From contig JAEXFN010000005.1 in the NCBI GenBank assembly GCA_023400055.1, positions 62,001-126,000 of the forward strand: a stretch of 64,000 nt of DNA. Reading direction: 5' to 3'. The translations under genes and the position numbers were made by a program. Source of the DNA: Bacillota bacterium (GTDB lineage Bacteria; Bacillota; UBA4882; UBA8346). This document shows positions 6,944 to 15,261 of the stretch, piece by piece. The notes below the pieces were generated by a model, which saw nothing but the letters and a program-made list of their open reading frames with translations, searched no databases and was not told the DNA's origin. Position 1 is the stretch's first letter, and every line of letters begins with the position of its first letter.

Positions 6944-7121
6944 AGTACGCCCGGCATGGATCAGTAACTAGGCGGTGAAAGGCCGCTATGGATTGGCATA
7001 ATTTAAAACCGGTTGTTACAAAGGGTTCGAATCCTTTAATCCTTGAATCAGGCGAATCATGGTTCAGACAAAAGGTCATAAATACTAGCCTACACCAGTC
7101 TTCCTCACAAATCTCTTCTAC

Positions 7122-7152
7122 AAAAAAAGAGCCGGCAAAAATGCCGGCTCTC
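7122..7152 (-). terminator. Rho-independent terminator of gap
   Basis: On the minus strand AGAGCCGGC pairs with GCCGGCTCT across a 5-6-base loop, followed by seven T's. It lies just beyond the gap stop codon. Confidence 0.9.
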
Positions 7153-7210
7153 TAATCTGGCCAAGGAACTATAATAGTTCCGCTGTACGGACATCCTCGC
7201 CCGCTAACCA

Positions 7211-8212
7211 TCATAATTTGGCAAGATATTTCGCGGTCCGAACCATTTGGCTGGTAAAGGAGTTTTCATTATCGTACCACGCCGCGATTTTGACCAGGGT
7301 GTCGCTTCCCAATTCCGATACCTTGGTCTGCGTCGCGTCAAACAGGCCGCCGTAGGTCATGCCGATGATATCGGACGAAACGATCGGTTCATCGGTATAG
7401 CCGTATTCATCGGACTTAGATTGGGCCATCTTCGCGTTGACCTGCTCCACGGTCACGGAGCCGTTCACAACGGCGGTCAACTCGGTCAGCGATCCCGCCA
7501 TCACCGGCACCCTTTGCGAAGTGCCGTCCAGTTTGCCGGCCAGGGCCGGGATGACCAGCCCGATGGCCTTGGCCGCCCCGGTCGAGGTCGGGATGATGTT
7601 GCCGGCAGCGGAGCGCGCCCGGCGCAGGTCGCCTTTGGCGTGCGGGCCGTCAAGGGTGTTCTGGTCGTTGGTGTAGGCGTGAATCGTCGTCATAAAGCCC
7701 TTTTGGAGCGGCGCCAGCTCGTTCAGGAAATAGGCCATCGGAGCCAGGCAGTTGGTGGTGCAGGACGCGGCCGAGACGATGGCGTCGGCTTGGGTCAGCG
7801 TGTGCTGGTTGATCCCGTAAACGATGGTCGGAACATCCTTCCCGGCGGCGGTGGAGATGAGGACCTTTTGGGCGCCCGCGTCAAGATGCGCCGTCGCCGC
7901 TTTCTTGGAGGCGAAAAAGCCGGTGCACTCCAGCACCACATCGATTTGCAGTTCTTTCCACGGCAGTTTGGCGGGATCCTTTTCGGCGTAGATTGGAATC
8001 GCCACGCCGTTCACGGTCAGGCTGTTCTCGCCGTAACCGATCTGCCGGTCATAACGCCCCTGGGTGGTGTCGTACTTTAGCAAATGCGCCAGCATCTGCG
8101 GGCTGGTGAGGTCATTGATGGCCGCGATCCGGTATCCTTCCGCCTCAAAGAGCTGTCGAAAGGCGAGCCGGCCAATTCTGCCGAAACCATTGATTGCAAT
8201 GTTAATTCCCAT
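7211..8212 (-). CDS. gap: Glyceraldehyde-3-phosphate dehydrogenase (type I)
   Basis: Catalyses the NAD(P)-linked oxidative phosphorylation of glyceraldehyde 3-phosphate to 1,3-bisphosphoglycerate in glycolysis, and the reverse. With the ATG at 8212 the product has 333 residues, standard for the family. It opens with the nucleotide-binding INGFGRIGRLAFRQ. The active-site ASCTTNCLAP with its catalytic Cys lies near the middle, followed by TIHAYTNDQ, the substrate-binding RRARSAAGNIIPTSTGAAKA and the C-terminal WYDNENSFTSQMVRT. An AAAGGTGG box on the minus strand precedes tandem ATG codons (8215 and 8212); a GTG at 8224 also lies in frame but sits inside the ribosome binding site. It is monocistronic, with its own terminator, and divergent from an AraC regulator. 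No other glycolytic gene is adjacent. Confidence 0.97.
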   Translation of the reverse strand: MGINIAINGFGRIGRLAFRQLFEAEGYRIAAINDLTSPQMLAHLLKYDTTQGRYDRQIGYGENSLTVNGVAIPIYAEKDPAKLPWKELQIDVVLECTGFFASKKAATAHLDAGAQKVLISTAAGKDVPTIVYGINQHTLTQADAIVSAASCTTNCLAPMAYFLNELAPLQKGFMTTIHAYTNDQNTLDGPHAKGDLRRARSAAGNIIPTSTGAAKAIGLVIPALAGKLDGTSQRVPVMAGSLTELTAVVNGSVTVEQVNAKMAQSKSDEYGYTDEPIVSSDIIGMTYGGLFDATQTKVSELGSDTLVKIAAWYDNENSFTSQMVRTAKYLAKL

Positions 8213-8244
8213 CATCAGAACCACCTTTCTTTGTCTTTATTAAA

Positions 8245-8250
8245 TTATAT
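8245..8250 (-). promoter_or_regulatory. Probable -10 box of gap
   Basis: TATAAT on the minus strand, about 30 bp before the gap start. No good -35 lies 17 bp further, so either the promoter is activator-dependent or the assignment is wrong. Confidence 0.4.
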
Positions 8251-8441
8251 CCGGTAAACTTTTGTGGTACACTGGTATAAATGAAGCATTTTACTATACT
8301 ATCTGTCAGGTGGAGAATTGCAAATTACCATAATGTGCCCTTCACAACACAATATATAGTGATAAGCCAAGATATATCTATCAATATATTGTATTGCGAA
8401 GCTTTTTTCCAAAAGATTTGCAATTCTCTCAGGTGGGAATC

Positions 8442-9296
8442 ATGCCGCAATGGGACCGCTATAAAAAACGAACCGTCCATATTGAATTCGTGGCAGCCGA
8501 GGATTTTAAATCGCTGCCTTACCCGGAGCGGTTTACGTTGGTTTTTATCACGGACGGCAGCATCAGCGGGCGGTTGAACGAACGTCCGCTAACCGTTTCC
8601 GTCCCCGGCATTCTTTGTTTGTCGGAAACCGATACGCTTCAGGTCTCCGCCAACCATAACGCCGCCGCGCAATCCTTTAGCTTTCGTCCCGATTTCTTTG
8701 ACACCGTCCGGGTTTCCGGGACGCAAGACCACTTTCCGGCCAATCCGAGGATCCAGACCGGACTGGCGCTTTTTTCCAAGCGGGATACCCACACCGGGGT
8801 GCCGCGGGTGACCGAGAAAGCCTATCCGCAATTATTTGAGTGGTTCTTTGTGCTTGGCACAGAAGTGTATGCCCAAAGTGATTCGCTTTGGGCCTGCCGG
8901 ATCAAAAAATACCTCATCCAGATATTGGGGTTGCTTGAGGATCTGAGCCGCCAAAGCGAACAGTCGCCGGTCGATTTAGTGTTGGAATATATCCACACCA
9001 ATTATTCCGCTAAAATCAGCCTGGGAGATTTGACGAATTGCGCCCACTTGAACCGGGTGTCGCTCAATAAGCTGTTTCAGGAAAGATGCGGCTGCACGGC
9101 CATGACCTACTTGCTGTCGCACCGCCTGAAAGTTGCCGGGGATCTGCTGACCCATACCGACATGCGCTTGAATGAAATCGCGCGGGCCACCGGATTTGAA
9201 TATGACACTTACTTCATAAAACAATTTACGGCCAAAAGAGGGCTATCGCCCACGGCATACCGGAACGCCTCCCGCCAGTTCGCCACCGCCCAATGA
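8442..9296 (+). CDS. AraC-family transcriptional regulator
   Basis: A 284-residue DNA-binding regulator. The N-terminal ~165 residues form a probable cupin-type sensor domain with strands such as FTLVFITDGSISGRL and PGILCLSETDTLQV. The C-terminal ~100 residues hold the double helix-turn-helix: YIHTNYSAKISLGDLT, HLNRVSLNKLFQERCG, then LTHTDMRLNEIARATGF and the conserved end TYFIKQFTAKRGLSPTAYR. The start at 8442 is set by AGGTGG six bases upstream; a longer frame to 8394 lacks a ribosome binding site. It is divergent from gap over a 230-bp gap, so it may control gap, itself, or a distant gene. The inducer is unknown. Confidence 0.9.
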   Translation: MPQWDRYKKRTVHIEFVAAEDFKSLPYPERFTLVFITDGSISGRLNERPLTVSVPGILCLSETDTLQVSANHNAAAQSFSFRPDFFDTVRVSGTQDHFPANPRIQTGLALFSKRDTHTGVPRVTEKAYPQLFEWFFVLGTEVYAQSDSLWACRIKKYLIQILGLLEDLSRQSEQSPVDLVLEYIHTNYSAKISLGDLTNCAHLNRVSLNKLFQERCGCTAMTYLLSHRLKVAGDLLTHTDMRLNEIARATGFEYDTYFIKQFTAKRGLSPTAYRNASRQFATAQ

Positions 9297-9412
9297 GGGT
9301 CGCTTTAGCTTATAACAAAGTAAGCTCATTTTAACGAATTCCGTCAAACGGACTAGCTAAGCAAAGTCAAGCATTTTTTCAAAAAAGGATGACAATGGAA
9401 ATAAGGCAAGAC

Positions 9413-9443
9413 GACAAGGCCCGGCGTATAGACGGGCCTTGTC
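9413..9443. terminator. Perfect 11-bp hairpin between convergent genes
   Basis: GACAAGGCCCG pairs with CGGGCCTTGTC across a 9-base loop, between the AraC gene and the minus-strand hydrolase gene. The T-tract is weak on both strands, so it may be a shared imperfect terminator. Confidence 0.6.
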
Positions 9444-9546
9444 TCATAAATTCTCCAGTGAGGCGGCAGACCTGATTCCCGGCCGCCGCGCATCTTCTTT
9501 CGGCCGGCGCAGTTCAAAAGGCTTCCGCAGCTTTGGCCGGTTCGTT

Positions 9547-10758
9547 TTATTTGCCTGACGCGGAATTCGAGAGCCGCTCATCGATCCAGGAGAGGATGCG
9601 CTCATTTGCCAGCAGCTTGGCTCCGCACTGGCCATGCTCGCCCGCGCCTTCCGCCGCAGTAAACAACATAAAGCTTTTCTCGCAGGTAAGCGCGTCGTAA
9701 AGCGGCTTTGCCTGACCGGACATCATCTTGTCTTCCTCGGCATCCACGATGAGCGTGGGGCACTGGATCTTTTGCGCGACGCCTGCCATGCTGAAGTTTT
9801 TTATCTTCAAAAAGAATTGAGCGGGGGTGTCGACTCCAAAGACGAACATGCCGTGCTCAAGGCCCCATTTGAGCGTGGGATTGGTTTTTGCTATTTTGGC
9901 AAAGCCTTGATTGAGTTGGTCCGGGTCGGTACCAGCCATGTCCAAAAACCGGCTATCGGGCAACAGGTTTTTAAGGGCATCTGGAAAACTGTATACGCCG
10001 CCGTTTGCGACGCAGGCGGCAAGACGATGCTCATAGGCGGCCGCTCGGGGCGCCAGATATCCGCCCAGGCTTACGCCCATCAAAACGATTTTGCCGGGGT
10101 CGACGCCATCGAGGGAGCGGACAAAATCCACGACGGGGGTCACGACCGCCTCATAGTCGTACCGGAAGTACAGGCGCTGCCGGTGTAAGGCCTCGCCCTG
10201 GCCCGGCCCCTCAAATACGAGGCAGTTCATGCCGTGTTCCAGGGCGGCCATGGCCATACCGTACAGTTCTTCTTTGGTACCGTCAAAACCGGTCATTACG
10301 ATCAGCACGGGGCGCGGTTGCAATGCTTTCTGGCACTTGTAATAATGCCCGGGCAGCGTCGTTCCTTCATAGGGAATTTTGACCGCTTCGATTACCGGGT
10401 CGTTCAGTTCCATCACTTTTGCAAAACAGGCGAAGCTCGCCTCGGTCAGCTCGGTGATCCGCGGATCGTCGGGATTTCCGTGCAGATAAAATTCCGCTGA
10501 ACGGTAATAATTGTAGGCCCGCAGATACGTTTTTCTGGCGCTAACCGGATGCCCGTTTTTAAAATAATCGTCCGCGGCCGCGTGGAGCCTGCTTGCCGTC
10601 GCGGTCCACTCCTTGCACCAACTGTCATCATCGCCTTCCGTTATTTTCTCTGCGGTGGTGAGGACCTCCCCGATATCCGCCATACCGTATGCCGTTTCGC
10701 TGAGCAACCTCAAAGTCTCGAAAGCAAACGAATCGTCTTTGAATATTACATTCTTCAT
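9547..10758 (-). CDS. Alpha/beta hydrolase of the FrsA / pseudooxynicotine-hydrolase-like group
   Basis: A 403-residue hydrolase with an N-terminal helical extension of about 130 residues (WCKEWTATASRLHAAADDYF and onward), as in FrsA-type and 2,6-dihydroxypseudooxynicotine hydrolase-like enzymes. The alpha/beta hydrolase core follows: LIVMTGFDGTKEE provides the oxyanion strand, GVSLGGY carries the nucleophile Ser, DAEEDKM supplies the acidic residue, and GAGEHGQCGA the catalytic His. It probably cleaves a C-C or ester bond in a small organic acid or ketone; the substrate cannot be read. It is divergent from a TetR regulator, with a 14-bp palindrome between them, which suggests substrate-induced expression. 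The ATG at 10758 follows AAAGGATG; a TTG one codon earlier is also possible. Confidence 0.88.
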   Translation of the reverse strand: MKNVIFKDDSFAFETLRLLSETAYGMADIGEVLTTAEKITEGDDDSWCKEWTATASRLHAAADDYFKNGHPVSARKTYLRAYNYYRSAEFYLHGNPDDPRITELTEASFACFAKVMELNDPVIEAVKIPYEGTTLPGHYYKCQKALQPRPVLIVMTGFDGTKEELYGMAMAALEHGMNCLVFEGPGQGEALHRQRLYFRYDYEAVVTPVVDFVRSLDGVDPGKIVLMGVSLGGYLAPRAAAYEHRLAACVANGGVYSFPDALKNLLPDSRFLDMAGTDPDQLNQGFAKIAKTNPTLKWGLEHGMFVFGVDTPAQFFLKIKNFSMAGVAQKIQCPTLIVDAEEDKMMSGQAKPLYDALTCEKSFMLFTAAEGAGEHGQCGAKLLANERILSWIDERLSNSASGK

Positions 10759-10805
10759 CAATGCTCATCCTTTCGTTCTTTTCTCCGGTGTGTATTCAAA
10801 AATCC

Positions 10806-10819
10806 TACAACATGTTGTA
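10806..10819. promoter_or_regulatory. 14-bp perfect palindrome, probable TetR operator
   Basis: TACAACATGTTGTA is a perfect palindrome located about 50 bp from the hydrolase start and 90 bp from the TetR gene start. TetR proteins bind such palindromes as dimers, so it is the likely site for control of both divergent genes. Confidence 0.65.
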
Positions 10820-10910
10820 TAGTCATAATATAGACTTCAATCTGCCTGCCATCAACCGTCAATCATGGCGGGAGTGTCGGATTTTTGAAAAGGGAAAGGA
10901 ATTGCATGAA

Positions 10911-11483
10911 ATGAAGCATAATCCGGAAATTACCGCGCAAACCAGGAAAAACCTGATGGACGCGTTTTGGGACTTGTACAGCAAAGAAGGGATTGAGAAA
11001 ACATCGGTGCGGGAGATCGTCGGCAAAGCCGGGTACAACCGAAGCACATTTTATGAATATTTTACCGATGCCTACGATGTGCTGGAGCAAATAGAAGCCT
11101 CCATTTTACCGGATATAGCAAAGCACCAAGCCATCATAACGAAAACTGGCGTTCATCTGCCACTCAAACATCTTACCGAGGTGTACAGCCTAAACAAAAA
11201 GTACTTTGTTGTCCTATTGGGGAAAAACGGCGATCCCGCTTTTCAAGAAAAGATTAAAAACGTATACAAAGCATTGTTACGGCCGCACCTTCAATCACCC
11301 GGCGCGGATGACTTTATATTGGAATGCACGTTGGAATATGCGATAGCCGCTTTCCTCGGGGTAATGACGTATTGCTTTACGCGGGAAGAAAACCCGGATA
11401 TCGAAAAGATGTTACAGCTTCTATGGAGCCTTATGAATGACGGCGTGATGAAGAATTTTAAGGGAAACGCTTCAATCGAATAG
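10911..11483 (+). CDS. TetR/AcrR-family transcriptional regulator
   Basis: A 190-residue one-domain regulator plus ligand domain. The N-terminal HTH is clear: RKNLMDAFWDLYSKEGIEKTSVREIVGKAGYNRSTFYEYF spans residues 12-51 with the usual YxYF ending. The C-terminal part is helical (EYAIAAFLGVMTYCF) and would bind the inducer. The start at 10911 is preceded by GGGAAAGGA; the frame is open further left but lacks a ribosome binding site there. It is divergent from the alpha/beta hydrolase and most probably represses it through the palindrome at 10806-10819. The ligand is probably the hydrolase substrate or product (inference). Confidence 0.9.
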   Translation: MKHNPEITAQTRKNLMDAFWDLYSKEGIEKTSVREIVGKAGYNRSTFYEYFTDAYDVLEQIEASILPDIAKHQAIITKTGVHLPLKHLTEVYSLNKKYFVVLLGKNGDPAFQEKIKNVYKALLRPHLQSPGADDFILECTLEYAIAAFLGVMTYCFTREENPDIEKMLQLLWSLMNDGVMKNFKGNASIE

Positions 11484-11627
11484 CGATGGCATCAGGAAAG
11501 GCTTTTTGAAGTAATCATCATGACTTCACTTTTTACTGGGGATGGAAATCGGAAGTGTAGCGCCGGAACCCGCCCGTTCGCCCGCGGCAAACCATCATGA
11601 CTTACCGGTTTCACTGTACCGGCAAGC

Positions 11628-11657
11628 AACGCGAATGTTAATGCATTCGCGTTTTTT
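11628..11657 (+). terminator. Rho-independent terminator
   Basis: AACGCGAATG (11628-11637) pairs with CATTCGCGTT (11644-11653) across a 6-base loop, followed by TTTT. It lies 145 bp after the TetR stop and probably ends that transcript. Confidence 0.85.
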
Positions 11658-11947
11658 ATATCGCCGCGACCGGTCGTTACAAAAAGTCTTTCATCCGAAT
11701 AATCCTTGAATCCTGCAAATTCCGGTTCGGATAAAGGCCTCCCAGCCAAAACAGCAAATTTCTAATCAAATTCTAATTTTTTTCTCCGGGGATTCTAATC
11801 GAGATCCGGTATTCTACTTATTCGACATCATCAAAACCAACTCCGGATAGCGGAAAGCCTTCGCTGCCGATTGCGGGAAGAAAGCAAAAAGGGAAGTCGC
11901 TCCGCTTTCCGGGTTGGCCGATGGATTCGGATAAAGGAGTACCCAAA
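11658..11947. other. Intergenic stretch without a gene
   Basis: It contains a degenerate copy of the short dispersed motif (AATCCTTGAATCCTGCAAAT near 11699, then GGTTCGGATAAAGG) and an AT-rich run around 11755-11790 that could hold the promoter of the deacetylase gene. No other feature is seen. Confidence 0.5.
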
Positions 11948-12769
11948 ATGAAGCAGCACGCCGAACGCCCGGTCCGTAGCAAAATAGGGCCGGTGCTCGT
12001 GGGAGCATTATTGCTCGGCCTGATGAGCTACTGGCAACCGAATGCGCCGGTGGCGGCCCAGAATCGGTCCGGCCCGGACATCCCCGAACAATCGGTCGCC
12101 GCGGGGAAACCCCAGGCGAAGGTGGCGATCATCATCGATGATATTGGCTATCTCTATCAACCGGCCGAGGATCTGCTGCAACTGCCGGCTAACTTAACCT
12201 TCGCCGTGCTGCCGTTCACGCCGTATGGCGAGGAATTGGCTCAGGCCGCCCACCGGCAGGGCCGCGAAGTAATGCTTCATTTGCCCATGGCGACGCTCCA
12301 CGGCTTGGTGCCGCGCGATCGCGGCCTGATCCCCAAAACGTGGCCCGATGATCGGATCGCCGCGCAGCTGGACGCGGATCTGCAGGCGGTGCCGTGGGTC
12401 GTCGGCATCGACAATCACATGGGATCGGCCGGGCACCATGATGGCCGCTATATGAACGCCATCATGAAAGAGGCCGCCCACAAGCATGTTTATTATATCG
12501 ACAGCGTCACCGATGTTTCGGTTGCCGAAAAATATGCCCAGCTGAATCAGGTTCGTTTCGCGCGGCGCGATGTCTTTATCGATCATTACCGTTCGATGCG
12601 GGATAATGAGGCGTCGCTCGAGCAGCTGATCAAGATCGCCTTAAAGCAGGGCCGGGCCATTGGCATCGGCCACCCCCGTCCGGGAACCGCGGCGGCGATC
12701 CGGGCGATGCTGCCCCGCTTCCGCCAGGCGGGAGTGACTATCGTCCCGGTCTCGGAACTGCTGCGGTAA
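11948..12769 (+). CDS. Divergent polysaccharide deacetylase family protein (YibQ-like)
   Basis: A 273-residue extracytoplasmic protein. An N-terminal basic stretch and hydrophobic segment (IGPVLVGALLLGLMSYW) precede a short linker and the NodB-like TIM-barrel domain. Visible motifs are VAIIIDDIGY with the paired Asp, FAVLPFTPYGEELAQAA, EVMLHLPMAT, VVGIDNHMGSA and YYIDSVTDVS, in the order seen in divergent polysaccharide deacetylases. Family members often lack full catalytic sites, and their substrate is not settled; a role in cell-envelope or peptidoglycan processing is likely. The ATG at 11948 follows AAAGGAG at 11933-11939. It is monocistronic, with a strong terminator directly after it. 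Confidence 0.88.
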   Translation: MKQHAERPVRSKIGPVLVGALLLGLMSYWQPNAPVAAQNRSGPDIPEQSVAAGKPQAKVAIIIDDIGYLYQPAEDLLQLPANLTFAVLPFTPYGEELAQAAHRQGREVMLHLPMATLHGLVPRDRGLIPKTWPDDRIAAQLDADLQAVPWVVGIDNHMGSAGHHDGRYMNAIMKEAAHKHVYYIDSVTDVSVAEKYAQLNQVRFARRDVFIDHYRSMRDNEASLEQLIKIALKQGRAIGIGHPRPGTAAAIRAMLPRFRQAGVTIVPVSELLR

Positions 12770-12814
12770 TCCGGTGAGAAGCGCCCGAGGCCCGTACTTC
12801 AAATAACAACCGTC

Positions 12815-12843
12815 AAACCCCCGCGATTTCACGGGGGTTTTTG
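12815..12843 (+). terminator. Rho-independent terminator of the deacetylase gene
   Basis: AAACCCCCG (12815-12823) pairs with CGGGGGTTT (12832-12840), followed by T's. Confidence 0.9.
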
Positions 12844-12855
12844 AATGATATAGCG

Positions 12856-13030
12856 GATGATATTTTTCGGGTACGAAAACGATACTTCAGGCCCGGCTTT
12901 TCGCGGTATAATATCGATCGTGGAAGTCGTTTTTTATTAGAGAGTCCGTCGGTATTACCGACGGACTTTCGATCATGGTCAAAGCTTGCATTGCTAATGC
13001 CTTCCCAATGTGGAGCTAACTTGATAATCG
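12856..13030 (+). repeat. Dispersed repeat A, copy 5 (isolated)
   Basis: It starts GATGATATTTTTCGGGTAC and ends near GATAATCG. The hairpin arms GTCCGTCGGT/ACCGACGGAC are unchanged while the loop is ATT instead of TTC, and TATAATATCGATCG is present. It is the only A copy outside the 3-6 kb cluster, which shows that the element moves or is kept independently of the Spo0E cassette. The following 200 bp to 13237 hold no gene. Confidence 0.8.
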
Positions 13031-13237
13031 GTTGAAACTGTACCGGAGGGCGGGGTGCTGCTTGCTCACTTCATTTTCATTCCTAAAAATCTCGTCCCAT
13101 TTTAATTTCCATTTATCATTTCTTTAAAATAGCTACCCCGGGGAGTAATCCGGCCTTAACAATAATGATTTACTCTAATAAAAACTGGATCAATGGACAG
13201 TGAAGGATGATGAAGGATGAAAAGGAGGATTTTCCGT

Positions 13238-14362
13238 ATGAAATTTTCTAGAATGAAAACTTGTGTTCTGGGATTGGCCGGAGCGCTCCTGTTTGGTTCC
13301 ACCTTTTTCGGCGCCTTTGCCGCGCAGAACTCAAAATCGCTGAATGCGCTGATCGCTGCCGCCAAAAAAGAAGGCCAGCTGACCGTGATCGCCCTGCCTC
13401 ACGATTGGGTGAATTACGGTGAAATGATCCAAACCTTCTCCAAGAAATATGGCATCCGGGTCAATGAATTGAATCCCGACGGAAGCTCGGGAGAAGAAAT
13501 CGAAGCCATCAAGGCGAATAAGGACAACAAGGGACCCCAGGCGCCCGATGTTATCGACGTCGGCCTTTCTTTCGGGCCGCAAGCCAAGGCCGACAAGTTG
13601 ATCCAGCCGTATAAGGTTTCCACCTGGAATACCATTCCCGCCAATGTTAAAGACGCTGACGGTTATTGGTACGGGGATTATTACGGGGTTTTGGCGTTTG
13701 AGATCAACAAGAGCATCATCAAAAACCCCCCGAGCGACTGGGCCGACCTTCTGAAACCCGAATATAAAGGGAAATTTGCGCTGGCCGGCGATCCCCGTAC
13801 CGCCAATCAGGCCATTATGGCGGTCGGCGCCGCTTCCGTCAGCTTCGGCAAGCAATACGAGAACGCCGCCGCCGGTCTGGAATTCTTTAATAAACTGAAC
13901 AAAGCGGGCAATTTCGTCCCGGTCATCGCGGTTCCCGGCACGGTGGCCTCCGGCGAGACCCCGATTACGGTCCGTTGGGACTACAACGCGTTGGCGAATC
14001 GCGACAAGTCCGCCGGCAACCCGGAGATCGGCGTGGTCATTCCCAAGACCGGCGTGGTCGCGGGCGTTTATGTCCAGGCCATCAGCGCTTATGCGCCGCA
14101 TCCGAACGCGGCCAAACTCTGGATGGAATTCCTCTACTCCGATGAAGGCCAGCTCATTTGGTTAAAGGGTTACGGTCATCCGGTTCGTTATCAGGACCTG
14201 GTCAAGCGGAAAGCGATCCCTGCCGCTATCGCGGCCAAGCTGCCTCCGGCCCAGGCTTACGCAAAGGCGGTATTCCCGACCTTGGAACAGCAGGAAACGG
14301 CCCAGAAAATCATCGCCGCGGATTGGGATAAAGTCGTACAAGTCAATGTCACCAAACAATGA
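13238..14362 (+). CDS. ABC transporter substrate-binding protein (iron/polyamine-type cluster)
   Basis: The extracellular ligand-binding component of an importer, 374 residues. The ATG at 13238 is preceded by AAAAGGAGG. The signal peptide runs through CVLGLAGALLFGSTFFGAFAA. The mature protein has the family-1 pattern: LIAAAKKEGQLTVIALPHDW near the start, PDVIDVGLSF, GYWYGDYYGVLAFEINKS, WADLLKPEYKGKFAL and the C-terminal hinge part LWMEFLYSDEGQLIWL. This layout is shared by Fe3+-binding (FbpA/AfuA-like) and spermidine/putrescine-type proteins, and the ligand cannot be fixed. The tyrosine pair typical of ferric-binding proteins is not evident. It is the first gene of a four-gene operon with two permeases and an ATPase. 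Confidence 0.9.
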   Translation: MKFSRMKTCVLGLAGALLFGSTFFGAFAAQNSKSLNALIAAAKKEGQLTVIALPHDWVNYGEMIQTFSKKYGIRVNELNPDGSSGEEIEAIKANKDNKGPQAPDVIDVGLSFGPQAKADKLIQPYKVSTWNTIPANVKDADGYWYGDYYGVLAFEINKSIIKNPPSDWADLLKPEYKGKFALAGDPRTANQAIMAVGAASVSFGKQYENAAAGLEFFNKLNKAGNFVPVIAVPGTVASGETPITVRWDYNALANRDKSAGNPEIGVVIPKTGVVAGVYVQAISAYAPHPNAAKLWMEFLYSDEGQLIWLKGYGHPVRYQDLVKRKAIPAAIAAKLPPAQAYAKAVFPTLEQQETAQKIIAADWDKVVQVNVTKQ

Positions 14363-15261
14363 TTGAGAAAAATGTCGTTAATCTCCATAGCGATCGGGGC
14401 GCAGCCGCGCCCCGATTCAAGCATTTGCTCGCCGGCCTCGGCTTGTTGCCGTTCAGCTTGTTTGCCCTGGCGTTCATGCTGCTTCCCGCCGGTTCACTGC
14501 TGATCGGCGGATTTCAAGATAAGCTGGGCAACTTTACGCTCGCCAATATCTTCCACTTGACGCGGCCGGATATTATCAACTCCTACCGATTGACGATCCA
14601 GATTAGCCTGGTGACCGCGCTGGGCGGGGGATTGCTCGGTTTTCTGCTGGCATACGGCGTCACACTGGGAGGACTTCCCCGGTTTGTGCCAGGATTTCTG
14701 AGCACCTTTTGCGGAGTGGCCTCCAATTTCGCCGGTGTTCCGCTGGCTTTCGCCTTCATAGCCACCCTCGGACGGGTCGGCATGGTGACGGTTCTGCTGC
14801 AGACGCTGTTTGGCATCAACATCTACGACAAGGGTTTCAATCTCTACAGTTTCTGGGGTCTCTCGCTGACTTACCTGTTTTTTCAGATTCCCCTGATGGT
14901 CTTGATAATCACGCCCGCCCTCGAAGGCATGAAAAAGCAGTGGCGGGAGGCGGCCGAAAATCTGGGCGCTACCGCCTGGCAATACTGGCGGATGGTAGCC
15001 CTGCCGGTGCTGACGCCATCGCTGCTCGCTTCGTTTATTCTGTTATTCGGAAATGCTTTCGGAGCTTATGCCACGGCCTACGCCCTGACGGGGGGCTTAC
15101 TCAATATAACGCCCATTTTGATCGGCGCCCAAATCCGGGGCGATGTCCTGCATGATCCCAATCTGGGCTATGCCCTGGCGCTGGGAATGGTTTTCTTGAT
15201 GACACTCCTGATTTTTATCTATAGTTGGCTGCAAAAAACATATTCGCGGTGGATGCAATGA
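14359..15261 (+). CDS. ABC transporter permease, first subunit
   Basis: An integral-membrane subunit of 300 residues with about six transmembrane helices, for example LLPFSLFALAFMLLPAG and YRLTIQISLVTALGGGLLGFLLAYGV. The cytoplasmic EAA-type loop near residues 190-215 reads WREAAENLGATAWQYWRMVA and contacts the ATPase. Its start overlaps the binding-protein stop by four bases (ATGA) and its stop overlaps the next permease in the same way, so the operon is translationally coupled. Together with the next gene it forms the membrane channel for the importer. Confidence 0.92.
   Translation: MIEKNVVNLHSDRGAAAPRFKHLLAGLGLLPFSLFALAFMLLPAGSLLIGGFQDKLGNFTLANIFHLTRPDIINSYRLTIQISLVTALGGGLLGFLLAYGVTLGGLPRFVPGFLSTFCGVASNFAGVPLAFAFIATLGRVGMVTVLLQTLFGINIYDKGFNLYSFWGLSLTYLFFQIPLMVLIITPALEGMKKQWREAAENLGATAWQYWRMVALPVLTPSLLASFILLFGNAFGAYATAYALTGGLLNITPILIGAQIRGDVLHDPNLGYALALGMVFLMTLLIFIYSWLQKTYSRWMQ

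Noticed and set aside
7247..8080. Long plus-strand open frame antisense to gap
   Set aside because: It is fully overlapped by the unmistakable GAPDH gene on the other strand and has a repetitive Gly/Arg/Val-rich composition typical of a shadow frame.
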